Assembly: GCA_016716085.1 (NCBI GenBank)
Contig: JADJWY010000001.1
Coordinates: forward strand, 615,050-679,049
Direction: 5' to 3'
Origin: Hahellaceae bacterium
Lineage (GTDB): Bacteria > Pseudomonadota > Gammaproteobacteria > Pseudomonadales > Oleiphilaceae
DNA length: 64,000 bases
Part shown: positions 28,479 to 37,545 of the stretch, one piece after another
Position numbering within the stretch: position 1 is the first letter of the stretch
Layout: every line of letters starts with the position of its first letter
Translations under genes and position numbers: made by a program
Notes under the pieces: model-generated
The model's input: the letters and a program-made list of their open reading frames with translations, nothing else
What the model was told of the DNA's origin: nothing
Databases searched by the model: none

Positions 28479-31400
28479 TTAGTTGACCGTCAACGAATAG
28501 TCGTGTGCATCAGACCCCATCGCATTGGTAACCCGAACGCGGAAGGAATGCGCGCCCACGACCGGGGACTCCCACTTCACTTCACCGGTCTCCCCATTCA
28601 CCAGCAGCCCAGCCGGCCCGGATTCCAGGGTAAACTGCCCAATCGGATGCCCAAGCACTTCGGGCAAGAAACGGAATGCCGATCCGGCGGATGCTGACAA
28701 GGTGTTCATATCAACCAGCAAGGGCGCTGCAGCACGACATCGGGGCAAGATCTTAACCAACTGATCGAACCAAACCATGGCCATTTTTTCTGCGCCTTGG
28801 GTGTTGGGGTGGAGTTCATCGATGTAATCATTTGACGAATCCAACACATCCTCCATATCAACCAGATATAACTTTTGATGGTCGGCAATCCTTGAATTGA
28901 CCTCCAGCCCCAAATCATCATTGTAAACACCTGTATTCCAGTGAGGCGTTCGCCGCTGAATTATTTTCGCAATAACACTCACCACACCAGGGTCGGTCAC
29001 CTGTAGCTTATCCAGAATCGACTGCATGCCCGGCAGTGCTGCGCTCACGCCATTAGTGCCCAAATGGACCAGAAGCAAATCCGCTCGGTTCATTTGCAAA
29101 TGCTGCGCAACAACAGCGGCCATTTCTTCCGTCTTAATTCCTGGCCAACCTTCATGGTCTTTATCATGGTCTCCAGTATGGCGATCGGTTACCCCCCCCA
29201 CAAAATCGACGTTATAACCCAATCCACTTAAACTAGCGTACAAAAAGGGCCGATAGGTTCCGTAGATATTGGTTCCGCTACCATTGCTACCTGCTGTAAT
29301 GCTATCTCCCAGAGGCATAATTCGCGTCGGCGTCTGACAAGCCCACAGCCCCTGGTTCAACCCCTTTTTGAGGACACTCGCCTGCCGAGAAATTTCATCC
29401 GAACGCAACGCCCTTCTGTGCAGAGCAAGGCCATCGAGCACTCCAGACATAGCCTCAGCAACACCCTCCAGTTGGGCAACCCCAACTGTCAGCCCGGCAC
29501 CACTATCCATAAACTCGCCGCTAAAGGCCCGCGAAGCATTCGCACTGACATCTCCATCCACGTAGAGCCGCACTTCGCTGAAGCCCGCGTCGCGCACGAG
29601 GGCGACATGATGCCAGTCCCCGTCTTCGATCGTGACACTGGATTCAAGCACCTCGGCAACACTCCCGTCGGAGTCCACCAGCTCTGCAACCAGGTGACCT
29701 GAACGACACCCCAAGGCCCAGTGCATCGGGCTCTGGCCCCCAGAGCGGCCCACAAACCCCTGCGGCGACGAACATCCACCCGGCAAACGCACGAACGTTT
29801 CTACGGTGAAGCCGGCATCTTCCTCTATATCTAAAAGTGCCGCAGCAGAAAGCACCAGCGACTGCCCTGGAACAAACTCATAGGCACCGCCTTTAATACC
29901 GGTCGCAAGTTGAGGGCATTGAGCACAACTCAGACTGGCACTTCCGACAACGGGCGCAGCGAATCCATAAGATGGATCTTCATCAAACTCCCACACAAAG
30001 CGCTGAGAATCCACAACTGCGGGAAAGTCAGGCATGACGCCTCCAGCAGACACGGATGGGCCATGCCCTAAAGGAACGAAGTCCGCACTCGGTGTCAGAA
30101 TAAACTTGTCCAGCGCAAATCCGTCCTCTGCCATCCAGAAACTTACATAGTGCAAGCCCGGGCCCGGCACTGTGATGACCGCCGGCGATCCTGAAGCCGA
30201 AGAAGCGCCGGCCCAACTCAAGTTGCCATCTGCAAGAAAGCCTGTAATCGTCTTTCCTGAATCTTGTATCTGACCATCTAACCCAGCATGCACAGTATCG
30301 GATGCACTGTTTGCAGCAATACCTCTAACCCAGAGGAAATAGGTTCCCCCTTGCTCAAAATCCACAGGGAAATCAACCCTCGGAGAGCGACTCTCGATGT
30401 CACTCGTTACAGACATGCCGATATCATCTAATGCCATCAAAACTTTATCAGCGGAGGCATTTACATTAGAAACGATCTGCCACGAGTGGCTGCCCCCCTC
30501 CACCGTTAACAAACGATTGAACCCTTCAGCCTCTACCACGACTTTTCCGTCAGAATAAAATTGCTGCAAAGTTACCGTGTGATCATTGGGGGCCAATACA
30601 TCAACTACGACACTGATTTCCGAGGTCAATCCTGCGTCCACACTATCCGTAGCGATCAGCTTAATGACGTAACGCCCCACAACACCATCTGGAACGCTCC
30701 ATTCCAATGCAAGGCGTCCTGCCCCCAAATCCGTTCCGGAGGCTTCACCTGGGAGACCGCTCAAATCAACCTGAACGTTTGGAGCGCCTCCATCGGCGTC
30801 ATTCGCTTCAAACGTCGTGGATAACAATGTGCCTGCTTTGACCATGAAATCTGGCGCAGCAATCCACTCAGGCGCCTGATTAGATGGCGCAACTTCATTC
30901 TGTGCAGACTCCTCAGGCCCTACCGCCCCCCACAGGGACAAACCTGCATCCCGGGTCACCAGCATCCTATCCATAATAAAACCGGACTCGCGCATCCAGA
31001 AGCTCACCCTGTGCACACCCGGAGTTGTCACTTCAATCGTCACCGGGCTACCCGTGCTGGCATGACGGTTTGACCACTGCCATCCGCCCTTCTTGAAGCG
31101 ACCAATTACGTCCCCGGTCAGTGACGGCACACCGTCCACACCCACATACACGGTGTCTGAGTAACCGTCTGTCGCATAGCCACGCACCCAGACATAATAG
31201 GTGCCGGTCTCGACGAAATTGATCGTATAATCCAGGCGGGCACTGTCACTGAGATAGTCCGACGGCCAGTTATTTGACGCCGCAAATGCTATCTGCTGCG
31301 CATTACCCACCGCGCCGGAAGGACTTACTTCACTCCAGGCATAGCCATCGAAGGCACCCTGCCCCCCGTGGGCGTGTTCCGCCTCGAATACGACCTGTCC

Positions 31401-33701
31401 CTGCACACCAATTTGCTGCTCAAACGCCATCGAGGTACCTGAAGGCGTAGCCGCCACCTCAATCACAACCGTACCCTCGGTATATAAGGTCGCATCGACC
31501 GCGTCGGTGGCGCGAACTACAACGGAATAGTTTCCAACATCGCCCTCCGCAGGCGTCCAGCTGAACGTCCCAGTGCCATCTCCGGCCGGCGTAAAAATAG
31601 CCCCTGCCGGCAAATGAGATGTCGTCAACACAGGTGTCCCACTGTCCGCATCGGCCCCTTGAACATCAAATGTAAGTGAGTTATTCGCAAAAACCGACTT
31701 TGCACCCGGCACCGTGAGCACGGGTGCCTGATTACCGACCGTAAAACTCGCTTCTACAATCGTACTGTCCGCGTAGCCATCCAGCAGTGCCACCGCCCTT
31801 ACCGTCGTATTCTCCGTCACATCAAAGGCGCCACTGTAGAGCATCGATGCCACAGAGGGTGTTGACCCATCCGTTGTATAATAAATCGACGCCCCTGCCG
31901 TAGACGTCGTCAAACTTACTTGCGTTCCACTCAAAAAATGACCGCCTACAGGATTGATTGCGGGCTGAGCCACGCTGGAAACCGAATCACGCTGCGCAGA
32001 CTCCTCCGGCCCTGCCGCCCCCCACAGGGACAAACCTGCATCCCGGGTCACCAACATCCTATCCATGATGAATCCCGACTCACGCATCCAGAAGTTCACC
32101 CTGTGCACACCCGGCGTTGTCACTTCAATCGTCACCGGGCTACCCGTGCTGGCATGCCGGTTCGACCACTGCCATCCGCCCTTCTTGAAGCGACCAATGA
32201 TGTCCCCGGTCAGTGACGGCACGCCGTCCACACCCACATACACGGTGTCTGAGTAACCGTCTGTCGCATAGCCACGCACCCAGACATAATAGGTGCCGGT
32301 CTCGACGAAATTGATCGCATAATCCAGGCGGGCACTGTCACTGAGATAGTCCGACGGCCAGTTATTTGAAGCCGCAAATGCTATCTGCTGCGCATTACCC
32401 ACCGCGCCGGAAAGACTTACTTCACTCCAGGCATAGCCATCAAAGGCACCCTGCCCCCCGTGGGCGTGTTCCGCCTCAAATACTACCTGTCCCTGCACAC
32501 CAATTTGCTGCTCAAACGCCATCGAGGTACCTGAAGGCGTAGCCGCCACCTCAATCACAACAGCACTCTCGGTATATAGGGTCGCATCGGCCGCGTCGGT
32601 GGCACGAAACACAATAGAATATTGACCAACATCTGCGTCAGAGGGTGCCCAGCTCAGCATCCCCACGCCATCAGCCCCAACCACAAACGTGGCGCCTGCC
32701 GGCAAATTCATTGCGCTAAGATCGGGTGTTCCGCTATCCGCGTCTGTCGCCCGCACTTCAAACGAGAGCGATGTGTTTGCAGCGAGCGTTTGAGCAACCG
32801 GCACCACAAGCACGGGCGCTTGATTACCGACCGTAAAACTCGCTTCTGCAATCGCACTGTCAGCGTAGCCATCCAGCAGTGCTACCGCCCTGACAGTCGT
32901 ATTCTCCGTCACATCAAAGGCGCCACTGTAGAGCGTAGAGGCCACAGAGGGCGTTGAACCATCCGTTGTATAATAAATCGACGCCCCCGCCGTTGACGTC
33001 GTCAAACTTACTTGCGTTCCACTCAAAAAATGACCGCCTACAGGATTGATTACGGGCTGAGCCACGCTGGAGACCGTATCACTCTGTAGAGACTCCTCAG
33101 GCCCTGCCGCCCCCCACAGGGACAAACCTGCATCCCGGGTCACCAACATCCTGTCCATAATAAAACCGGACTCGCGCATCCAGAAGTTCACCCTGTGCAC
33201 ACCCGGAGTCGTCACTTCGATCGTCACCGGACTGCCCGTGCTGGCATGACGGTTCGACCACTGCCACGCTCCTTTCTTGAAGCGACCTATCATGTCGCCG
33301 GTCAGGGACGGAACGTCGTCAAGGCCAACATAGACCGTGTCTGAATAGCCATCGGTTGCGTAACCCCGCACCCAGACATAATAGGTGCCGGTCTCGACGA
33401 AATTGATCGAATAATCCAGGCGGGCACTGTCACTGAGATAGTCCGACGGCCAGTTATTTGACGCGGCAAATGCTATCTGCTGCGCATTACCCACCGCGCC
33501 GGAAAGACTTACTTCACTCCAGGCATAGCCATCAAAGGCACCCTGCCCCCCCTGCGCATGCTCCGCCTCGAATACGACCTGTCCCTGGCCTCCACCGAGT
33601 TGCTCGAAGGCAATCCCCGCCCTTGCCGACGTTGTCACCAGCGCGAGTATGGCCAGTAACACAATACTTAAGATCCGCCCTACCAAAAGTCTGTCTTTCA
33701 T
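28479..33701 (-). CDS. Giant secreted SGNH hydrolase with repeated carbohydrate-binding modules
   Basis: 1740 residues from the ATG at 33701. An ATG at 33731 falls upstream of the predicted sigma-54 start, so the shorter form is preferred. The signal peptide (about 1-28) is followed by three near-identical units: a carbohydrate-binding-like beta-sandwich (YYVWVRGYATDGYSDTVYVG; malectin/GH115-C-like), then in units 1 and 2 a chitobiase-type domain (SIYYTTDGSTPS) and an Ig-like He_PIG domain. After the third sandwich come another Ig domain, a diverged fourth sandwich (about 1040-1180), a LamG-like domain (about 1230-1440), an SGNH/GDSL hydrolase (about 1460-1645) and a last Ig domain. Catalytic Ser1467 is in MPLGDSITAG, HLGTNG is the block III Asn, and the Asp-His pair is D1628/H1631 in DELHPN. 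Probably a polysaccharide esterase acting on the EPS outside the cell. No PEP-CTERM tail. Confidence 0.85.
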   Translation of the reverse strand: MKDRLLVGRILSIVLLAILALVTTSARAGIAFEQLGGGQGQVVFEAEHAQGGQGAFDGYAWSEVSLSGAVGNAQQIAFAASNNWPSDYLSDSARLDYSINFVETGTYYVWVRGYATDGYSDTVYVGLDDVPSLTGDMIGRFKKGAWQWSNRHASTGSPVTIEVTTPGVHRVNFWMRESGFIMDRMLVTRDAGLSLWGAAGPEESLQSDTVSSVAQPVINPVGGHFLSGTQVSLTTSTAGASIYYTTDGSTPSVASTLYSGAFDVTENTTVRAVALLDGYADSAIAEASFTVGNQAPVLVVPVAQTLAANTSLSFEVRATDADSGTPDLSAMNLPAGATFVVGADGVGMLSWAPSDADVGQYSIVFRATDAADATLYTESAVVIEVAATPSGTSMAFEQQIGVQGQVVFEAEHAHGGQGAFDGYAWSEVSLSGAVGNAQQIAFAASNNWPSDYLSDSARLDYAINFVETGTYYVWVRGYATDGYSDTVYVGVDGVPSLTGDIIGRFKKGGWQWSNRHASTGSPVTIEVTTPGVHRVNFWMRESGFIMDRMLVTRDAGLSLWGAAGPEESAQRDSVSSVAQPAINPVGGHFLSGTQVSLTTSTAGASIYYTTDGSTPSVASMLYSGAFDVTENTTVRAVALLDGYADSTIVEASFTVGNQAPVLTVPGAKSVFANNSLTFDVQGADADSGTPVLTTSHLPAGAIFTPAGDGTGTFSWTPAEGDVGNYSVVVRATDAVDATLYTEGTVVIEVAATPSGTSMAFEQQIGVQGQVVFEAEHAHGGQGAFDGYAWSEVSPSGAVGNAQQIAFAASNNWPSDYLSDSARLDYTINFVETGTYYVWVRGYATDGYSDTVYVGVDGVPSLTGDVIGRFKKGGWQWSNRHASTGSPVTIEVTTPGVHRVSFWMRESGFIMDRMLVTRDAGLSLWGAVGPEESAQNEVAPSNQAPEWIAAPDFMVKAGTLLSTTFEANDADGGAPNVQVDLSGLPGEASGTDLGAGRLALEWSVPDGVVGRYVIKLIATDSVDAGLTSEISVVVDVLAPNDHTVTLQQFYSDGKVVVEAEGFNRLLTVEGGSHSWQIVSNVNASADKVLMALDDIGMSVTSDIESRSPRVDFPVDFEQGGTYFLWVRGIAANSASDTVHAGLDGQIQDSGKTITGFLADGNLSWAGASSASGSPAVITVPGPGLHYVSFWMAEDGFALDKFILTPSADFVPLGHGPSVSAGGVMPDFPAVVDSQRFVWEFDEDPSYGFAAPVVGSASLSCAQCPQLATGIKGGAYEFVPGQSLVLSAAALLDIEEDAGFTVETFVRLPGGCSSPQGFVGRSGGQSPMHWALGCRSGHLVAELVDSDGSVAEVLESSVTIEDGDWHHVALVRDAGFSEVRLYVDGDVSANASRAFSGEFMDSGAGLTVGVAQLEGVAEAMSGVLDGLALHRRALRSDEISRQASVLKKGLNQGLWACQTPTRIMPLGDSITAGSNGSGTNIYGTYRPFLYASLSGLGYNVDFVGGVTDRHTGDHDKDHEGWPGIKTEEMAAVVAQHLQMNRADLLLVHLGTNGVSAALPGMQSILDKLQVTDPGVVSVIAKIIQRRTPHWNTGVYNDDLGLEVNSRIADHQKLYLVDMEDVLDSSNDYIDELHPNTQGAEKMAMVWFDQLVKILPRCRAAAPLLVDMNTLSASAGSAFRFLPEVLGHPIGQFTLESGPAGLLVNGETGEVKWESPVVGAHSFRVRVTNAMGSDAHDYSLTVN
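30880..33617 (-). repeat. Internal direct repeats, exact 1092-bp period
   Basis: The same landmark (GACTCCTC-GGCCCT) recurs at 30907, 31999 and 33091, exactly 1092 bp (364 codons) apart. Units run 33617-32526, 32525-31434 and 31433-about 30880, the last holding only the binding module. The modules are almost identical in DNA; the Ig-like part differs more between units. This points to recent in-frame duplication or gene conversion. Confidence 0.9.
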
Positions 33702-33740
33702 CCTGTTTATCCATACCAACCGCAATCGCATCTCCTACAA

Positions 33741-33756
33741 TGCAATTTAGGTGCCA
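33741..33756 (-). promoter_or_regulatory. Sigma-54 promoter of the SGNH hydrolase gene
   Basis: Minus strand TGGCACCTAAATTGCA, almost a perfect match to TGGCACG-N4-TTGCW with exact spacing. Predicted transcription start about 33730, giving a 29-nt leader to the ATG at 33701. This makes the upstream ATG at 33731 untranslatable and decides the start. Confidence 0.75.
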
Positions 33757-33880
33757 ACCACGGAATTCTTTATAAATGGATTCGATTTAATTGATTTCAA
33801 GACGATTTCCAGACATCGCACTCATCCACCTGTAAACAATTTCGACAGGCAGCAAGGCTGTCGCTACGGTTAGCCCTCAT

Positions 33881-33896
33881 AGGCACTTTTACCGCA
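33881..33896 (+). promoter_or_regulatory. Candidate sigma-54 promoter of the acyltransferase gene
   Basis: AGGCACTTTTACCGCA keeps GGCAC and GCA at the right -24/-12 spacing; the TT before GC is CC. Predicted start about 33907, leader about 64 nt. It is divergent from the minus-strand element 125 bp away. Confidence 0.45.
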
Positions 33897-33928
33897 ACCC
33901 GCTATATTTAAGTGATTTTAAGGATTTT

Positions 33929-33957
33929 CTGTCAGGAACGATAATCACACCTGACAG
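33929..33957 (+). repeat. Inverted repeat in the acyltransferase leader
   Basis: CTGTCAGG, 13-base loop, CCTGACAG, a perfect eight-base pair of arms just before the ribosome site (AAAAGGAA) of the gene at 33971. Could be an operator or an mRNA hairpin affecting translation. Confidence 0.5.
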
Positions 33958-33970
33958 TCTGGAAAAGGAA

Positions 33971-35995
33971 ATGAGCAAGCACATCAGCCCCGGACATTTG
34001 TCCTACCGTGCCGACATTGACGGCCTTCGCGCTATTGCCGTATCTGCCGTTGTGCTTTTCCATGTTTTTCCGACGGCATTGCCGGGTGGCTTTGCAGGCG
34101 TCGACATATTCTTTGTAATTTCCGGTTACCTCATCACCAGCATAATCGCACGCGAGATTCTGGGGGGCACATTTACATTCAGGCGTTTTTACGAACGGCG
34201 TATTCGACGCATTTTCCCGGCACTGTTATTGGTGCTGAGCTGCACACTTCTCGCCGGCTGGGCGTTACTGTTGCCTGGCGAGTTCCGTCAGTTAGGCAAA
34301 CATATTCTTGGCGGAACCCTTTTCACTTCAAACCTGGTACTGTGGCTTGAAAGCGGCTACTTTGACTCCAGCTCGCTGACCAAACCGCTGCTACATCTGT
34401 GGTCTCTGGGTATTGAAGAGCAGTTCTACATATTCTGGCCCATCATTTTGATTGCGTTAACACGCTTACACCTTAGCCTAGTGATGGTGGCAAGCCTTTT
34501 ACTACTCGCGTCATTTCTGCCCAATATTGTGCTGGTTAATTCTGACCCGACATCTACCTTTTACTTACCCTTTACACGATTCTGGGAATTGATGGCAGGC
34601 GCCCTGCTCGCTTGCTTAGAGGCAACTCAAAGCCTCAAAACTTTATCTATACGCAAACAACTCTCTCACCTTGACACGCCTCTTTTTCGAAACGCTATAG
34701 CATTGTCAGGTCTTACGTTTATTGTTACAGGAATGCTGCTGCTTGAAGAAGGCATGGCATTTCCTGGTTGGTGGGCAACACTGCCAGTACTCGGTTCTTT
34801 TCTACTCATTGCGGCCGGCCCATCAACCATTATCGGAAGCTGGCTCCTGTCGAACCGCGTCATGACAACCATTGGCTTAATCAGCTACCCCCTTTACCTT
34901 TGGCATTGGCCCATCATCACCTTCGCAAGACTGGTGTATGGAAAACTTCCCCCATTGAGCGTGAGATTAGCGCTGGTTGTTGTCATGTTCGGGCTGGCAT
35001 GGTGCACATACAAGCACCTTGAAAACCGGATCAAAATATATAGCAAATCGAAACATTGGGATCGCCGGATAATTCAGGGGCTTCTGGCGCTTAGTCTACT
35101 GCTTTCTGTTTTAGGCTACGCCGCCTGGCAATCGAAAATATCTTCTCGACTCGACCATTTATCAAGCCTGTCGCAGGCCACCAAAGACTGGAACTATCCC
35201 GGAGACACCGAGACCAGCGACACTACACCGGGGCCTAACGGCGTATTATTCATCGGGGATAGCTACGTCCAACAAATTTATCCTCGCATCAAATGGTTGC
35301 GAGAGGTGCAAAGGGATGCTATCAAACCCGTGACCTTCATAACCTCCGTAGGTTGCGCCCCCATACCGGGATTATCACGCCAGACTCGGCCAGAGTGCCT
35401 GACTAAAATCTCCGAAGCTTATCGCCTGGCAATCAACAGCCCAGATTTTGAAACAGTTGTCATTGGCGGTTCCTGGCTTGGCATGATAGGGCGAGGCGAC
35501 TACTCCGATGCTAACGCCCTCAATCCTGAGAAGATTTTAAACTTTAACGATAACGGCACCCTGTTAATGGCACTTAACAGACTTTTCTCAGAAATCGAGA
35601 AAATCAAAAAAAGCGGCAAGTCCGTTCACATTATTCTCAACACGCCATCAGATGACACAATGGCACCTACCTTCGTAACCGAAACACGGATTCAGAGTGG
35701 AAGACCACTCGCGCCGACAAAAAGGATCAGCCGAAAGCAACATGAAGAAAAAGTAGCTGCAATTAATCCCCAACTGGTTCAATTGGCCAAACACCATCAG
35801 GTGCCCTTCATTGATCCAGCAGAGTGGATATGCAATGAATCTGACTGTTTTTTCTCAAGCCCGGAAGGCTGGCCATACTTGAAAGATGAGTCGCACTATC
35901 GAGCCCAGTTCGTCAGGTGTCGAGTGACCAGCTTTGATCATCTGATTCGACTTACCGACGCTGAGCTGCCTGAATGCACGCTGGCAGCACAATGA
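33971..35995 (+). CDS. OafA-like membrane O-acyltransferase with SGNH domain
   Basis: 674 residues. The N-terminal acyltransferase-3 domain (about 8-370, roughly ten TM segments) begins with YRADIDGLRAIAV and has the RRIRRIFPAL motif. The C-terminal SGNH domain (about 420-665) has FIGDSYVQ with its Ser and the Asp-His pair in DESHYRA. Such proteins carry acyl groups across the inner membrane and place them on polysaccharide. The acetyl group is the usual donor. GGAAAAGGAAATG gives a strong start. Lies between the SGNH hydrolase and the priming transferase, so it probably decorates the EPS. Confidence 0.88.
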   Translation: MSKHISPGHLSYRADIDGLRAIAVSAVVLFHVFPTALPGGFAGVDIFFVISGYLITSIIAREILGGTFTFRRFYERRIRRIFPALLLVLSCTLLAGWALLLPGEFRQLGKHILGGTLFTSNLVLWLESGYFDSSSLTKPLLHLWSLGIEEQFYIFWPIILIALTRLHLSLVMVASLLLLASFLPNIVLVNSDPTSTFYLPFTRFWELMAGALLACLEATQSLKTLSIRKQLSHLDTPLFRNAIALSGLTFIVTGMLLLEEGMAFPGWWATLPVLGSFLLIAAGPSTIIGSWLLSNRVMTTIGLISYPLYLWHWPIITFARLVYGKLPPLSVRLALVVVMFGLAWCTYKHLENRIKIYSKSKHWDRRIIQGLLALSLLLSVLGYAAWQSKISSRLDHLSSLSQATKDWNYPGDTETSDTTPGPNGVLFIGDSYVQQIYPRIKWLREVQRDAIKPVTFITSVGCAPIPGLSRQTRPECLTKISEAYRLAINSPDFETVVIGGSWLGMIGRGDYSDANALNPEKILNFNDNGTLLMALNRLFSEIEKIKKSGKSVHIILNTPSDDTMAPTFVTETRIQSGRPLAPTKRISRKQHEEKVAAINPQLVQLAKHHQVPFIDPAEWICNESDCFFSSPEGWPYLKDESHYRAQFVRCRVTSFDHLIRLTDAELPECTLAAQ

Positions 35996-36075
35996 ATTCG
36001 AGTTTAAACTTTGCATACCAGGACTAGACGCCCCGCGCGCACGATTCACTTCAGACTCAGGATCACCTAGACTCC

Positions 36076-37488
36076 ATGACCGACTCAAAATCTCATCTTC
36101 TGCGACGACTGCTGATTATATTGGATGTCTGCCTGACCATCCTAGCGTTTGCAATTTCAGCCCACATATACCTGGCATTCAAGGGCAACGATACCGCCGT
36201 CTTACAGAATGCTCATCTGTTGGTCATCATCGTTCCTGCCGTTGCACTAGCCCTCAACGCCATGGGCGCTTATGATCGATTTAACCCGCAGAGATTAGCC
36301 AGTTTCGCGTTCTTGACCGCCAAAGCTGTCTCAACCGCGCTATTTATTACGCTACTCATCACCTTTGTGCTCAACCTCACCTATGTCAGCAGAGGATTAA
36401 TCAGCGGCTTCTTCTTACTTCTGTTTGTAATCCTCGTCGCCAACCGACGCTTTCTCATCTGGTGGTATTTCAAGAAGAGCGTAGAAAAGGAGGCAAACTA
36501 TTTAAAAGTTGTTGTCATCGGCACCGGCGAAAGAGCACAGCGCCTGACCAAGGAAATTAAATCCCGCCTCGAATGGGGCGTCTCGATTGTAGGCTACCTG
36601 GATACGGACGAATCAAAAGTCGGCACCGAAGTGTTGGGAGCAAAAGTACTCGGAACCGTTAAGCAAATTTCCTCCGTCTTACGCAACCATGTTGTTGAAG
36701 AAGTTATTTTGGCACTGCCACGCAGCATGATGAACGATGTGGCAATGATTGCCACCGCCTGCGAGGAAGAAGGGGTGCAATTTCTGATTATGAGCGACCT
36801 TTACGATCTTAATGCGTCTCGAATTTCGCTGACCAATTTAGGCTCTATTCCAGTTCTCCGCTTTGAACCCGTCGCACTCGACACTGGCAAGCTAGTCGTT
36901 AAGCGAATGTTCGACCTTGTTTTAACCCTGGCCGCGATGCCAATCATCGCCCCCATCCTGGCGGCGATAGCCGTCGCAATCAAACTGGATGATGGCGGCC
37001 CAGTCTTCTTTATTCAGGAACGCGTCGGATTTCATAAGCGGCGATTCCCAATGATTAAATTCCGTACAATGTGCGTGGACGCTGAAGCCAAAATCAAAGA
37101 GCTGGAACACCTTAATGAAGCCTCCGGGCCGATCTTTAAGATGAAAAATGATCCTCGCGTAACACGAGTGGGTCATTTCTTACGAAAAACGAGCTTGGAC
37201 GAATTACCCCAGTTACTCAATGTTCTGCGCGGGCACATGAGCCTCATTGGGCCACGCCCCATGTCACTGAGGGATGTAGACTTGTTCGACAGAGGCATCC
37301 AACGTAAGCGCTTCAGCGTTCGTCCAGGCCTCACCTGCATCTGGCAGATTTCAGGGCGAAGCGATCTTCCTTTTGAGAAGTGGCTGGAATTGGATCTTCA
37401 ATATATCGATAACTGGTCTTTGTGGCTGGACATAAAAATTCTGGCACTCACCATCCCCGCGGTATTAAAGGGCAGCGGTGCTGTGTAG
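36076..37488 (+). CDS. Undecaprenyl-phosphate glycosyl-1-phosphate transferase (priming enzyme)
   Basis: 470 residues. Five hydrophobic segments at the N-terminus (about 10-130), a Rossmann-like CoA-binding-type domain (about 135-260, VVVIGTGERAQRL), then the catalytic bacterial sugar transferase domain (about 275-470). That domain has KRMFDLVLTLAAMPIIAP, FRTMCVDAE, RKTSLDELPQLLNVLRG and GPRPM. This WcaJ/PssY-type enzyme starts EPS repeat units by loading the first sugar phosphate, often glucose or galactose, onto the lipid carrier. Start of the biosynthetic run. Confidence 0.92.
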   Translation: MTDSKSHLLRRLLIILDVCLTILAFAISAHIYLAFKGNDTAVLQNAHLLVIIVPAVALALNAMGAYDRFNPQRLASFAFLTAKAVSTALFITLLITFVLNLTYVSRGLISGFFLLLFVILVANRRFLIWWYFKKSVEKEANYLKVVVIGTGERAQRLTKEIKSRLEWGVSIVGYLDTDESKVGTEVLGAKVLGTVKQISSVLRNHVVEEVILALPRSMMNDVAMIATACEEEGVQFLIMSDLYDLNASRISLTNLGSIPVLRFEPVALDTGKLVVKRMFDLVLTLAAMPIIAPILAAIAVAIKLDDGGPVFFIQERVGFHKRRFPMIKFRTMCVDAEAKIKELEHLNEASGPIFKMKNDPRVTRVGHFLRKTSLDELPQLLNVLRGHMSLIGPRPMSLRDVDLFDRGIQRKRFSVRPGLTCIWQISGRSDLPFEKWLELDLQYIDNWSLWLDIKILALTIPAVLKGSGAV

Positions 37489-37545
37489 CACAATCGCTGA
37501 TTTTTGTGGTGCCTCATTATTAACCATAGAGGGGATTCGAACAGG

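Noticed and set aside
30880..33617. CRISPR or satellite array
   Set aside because: The repeats are long, protein-coding and in frame; they are domain duplications.
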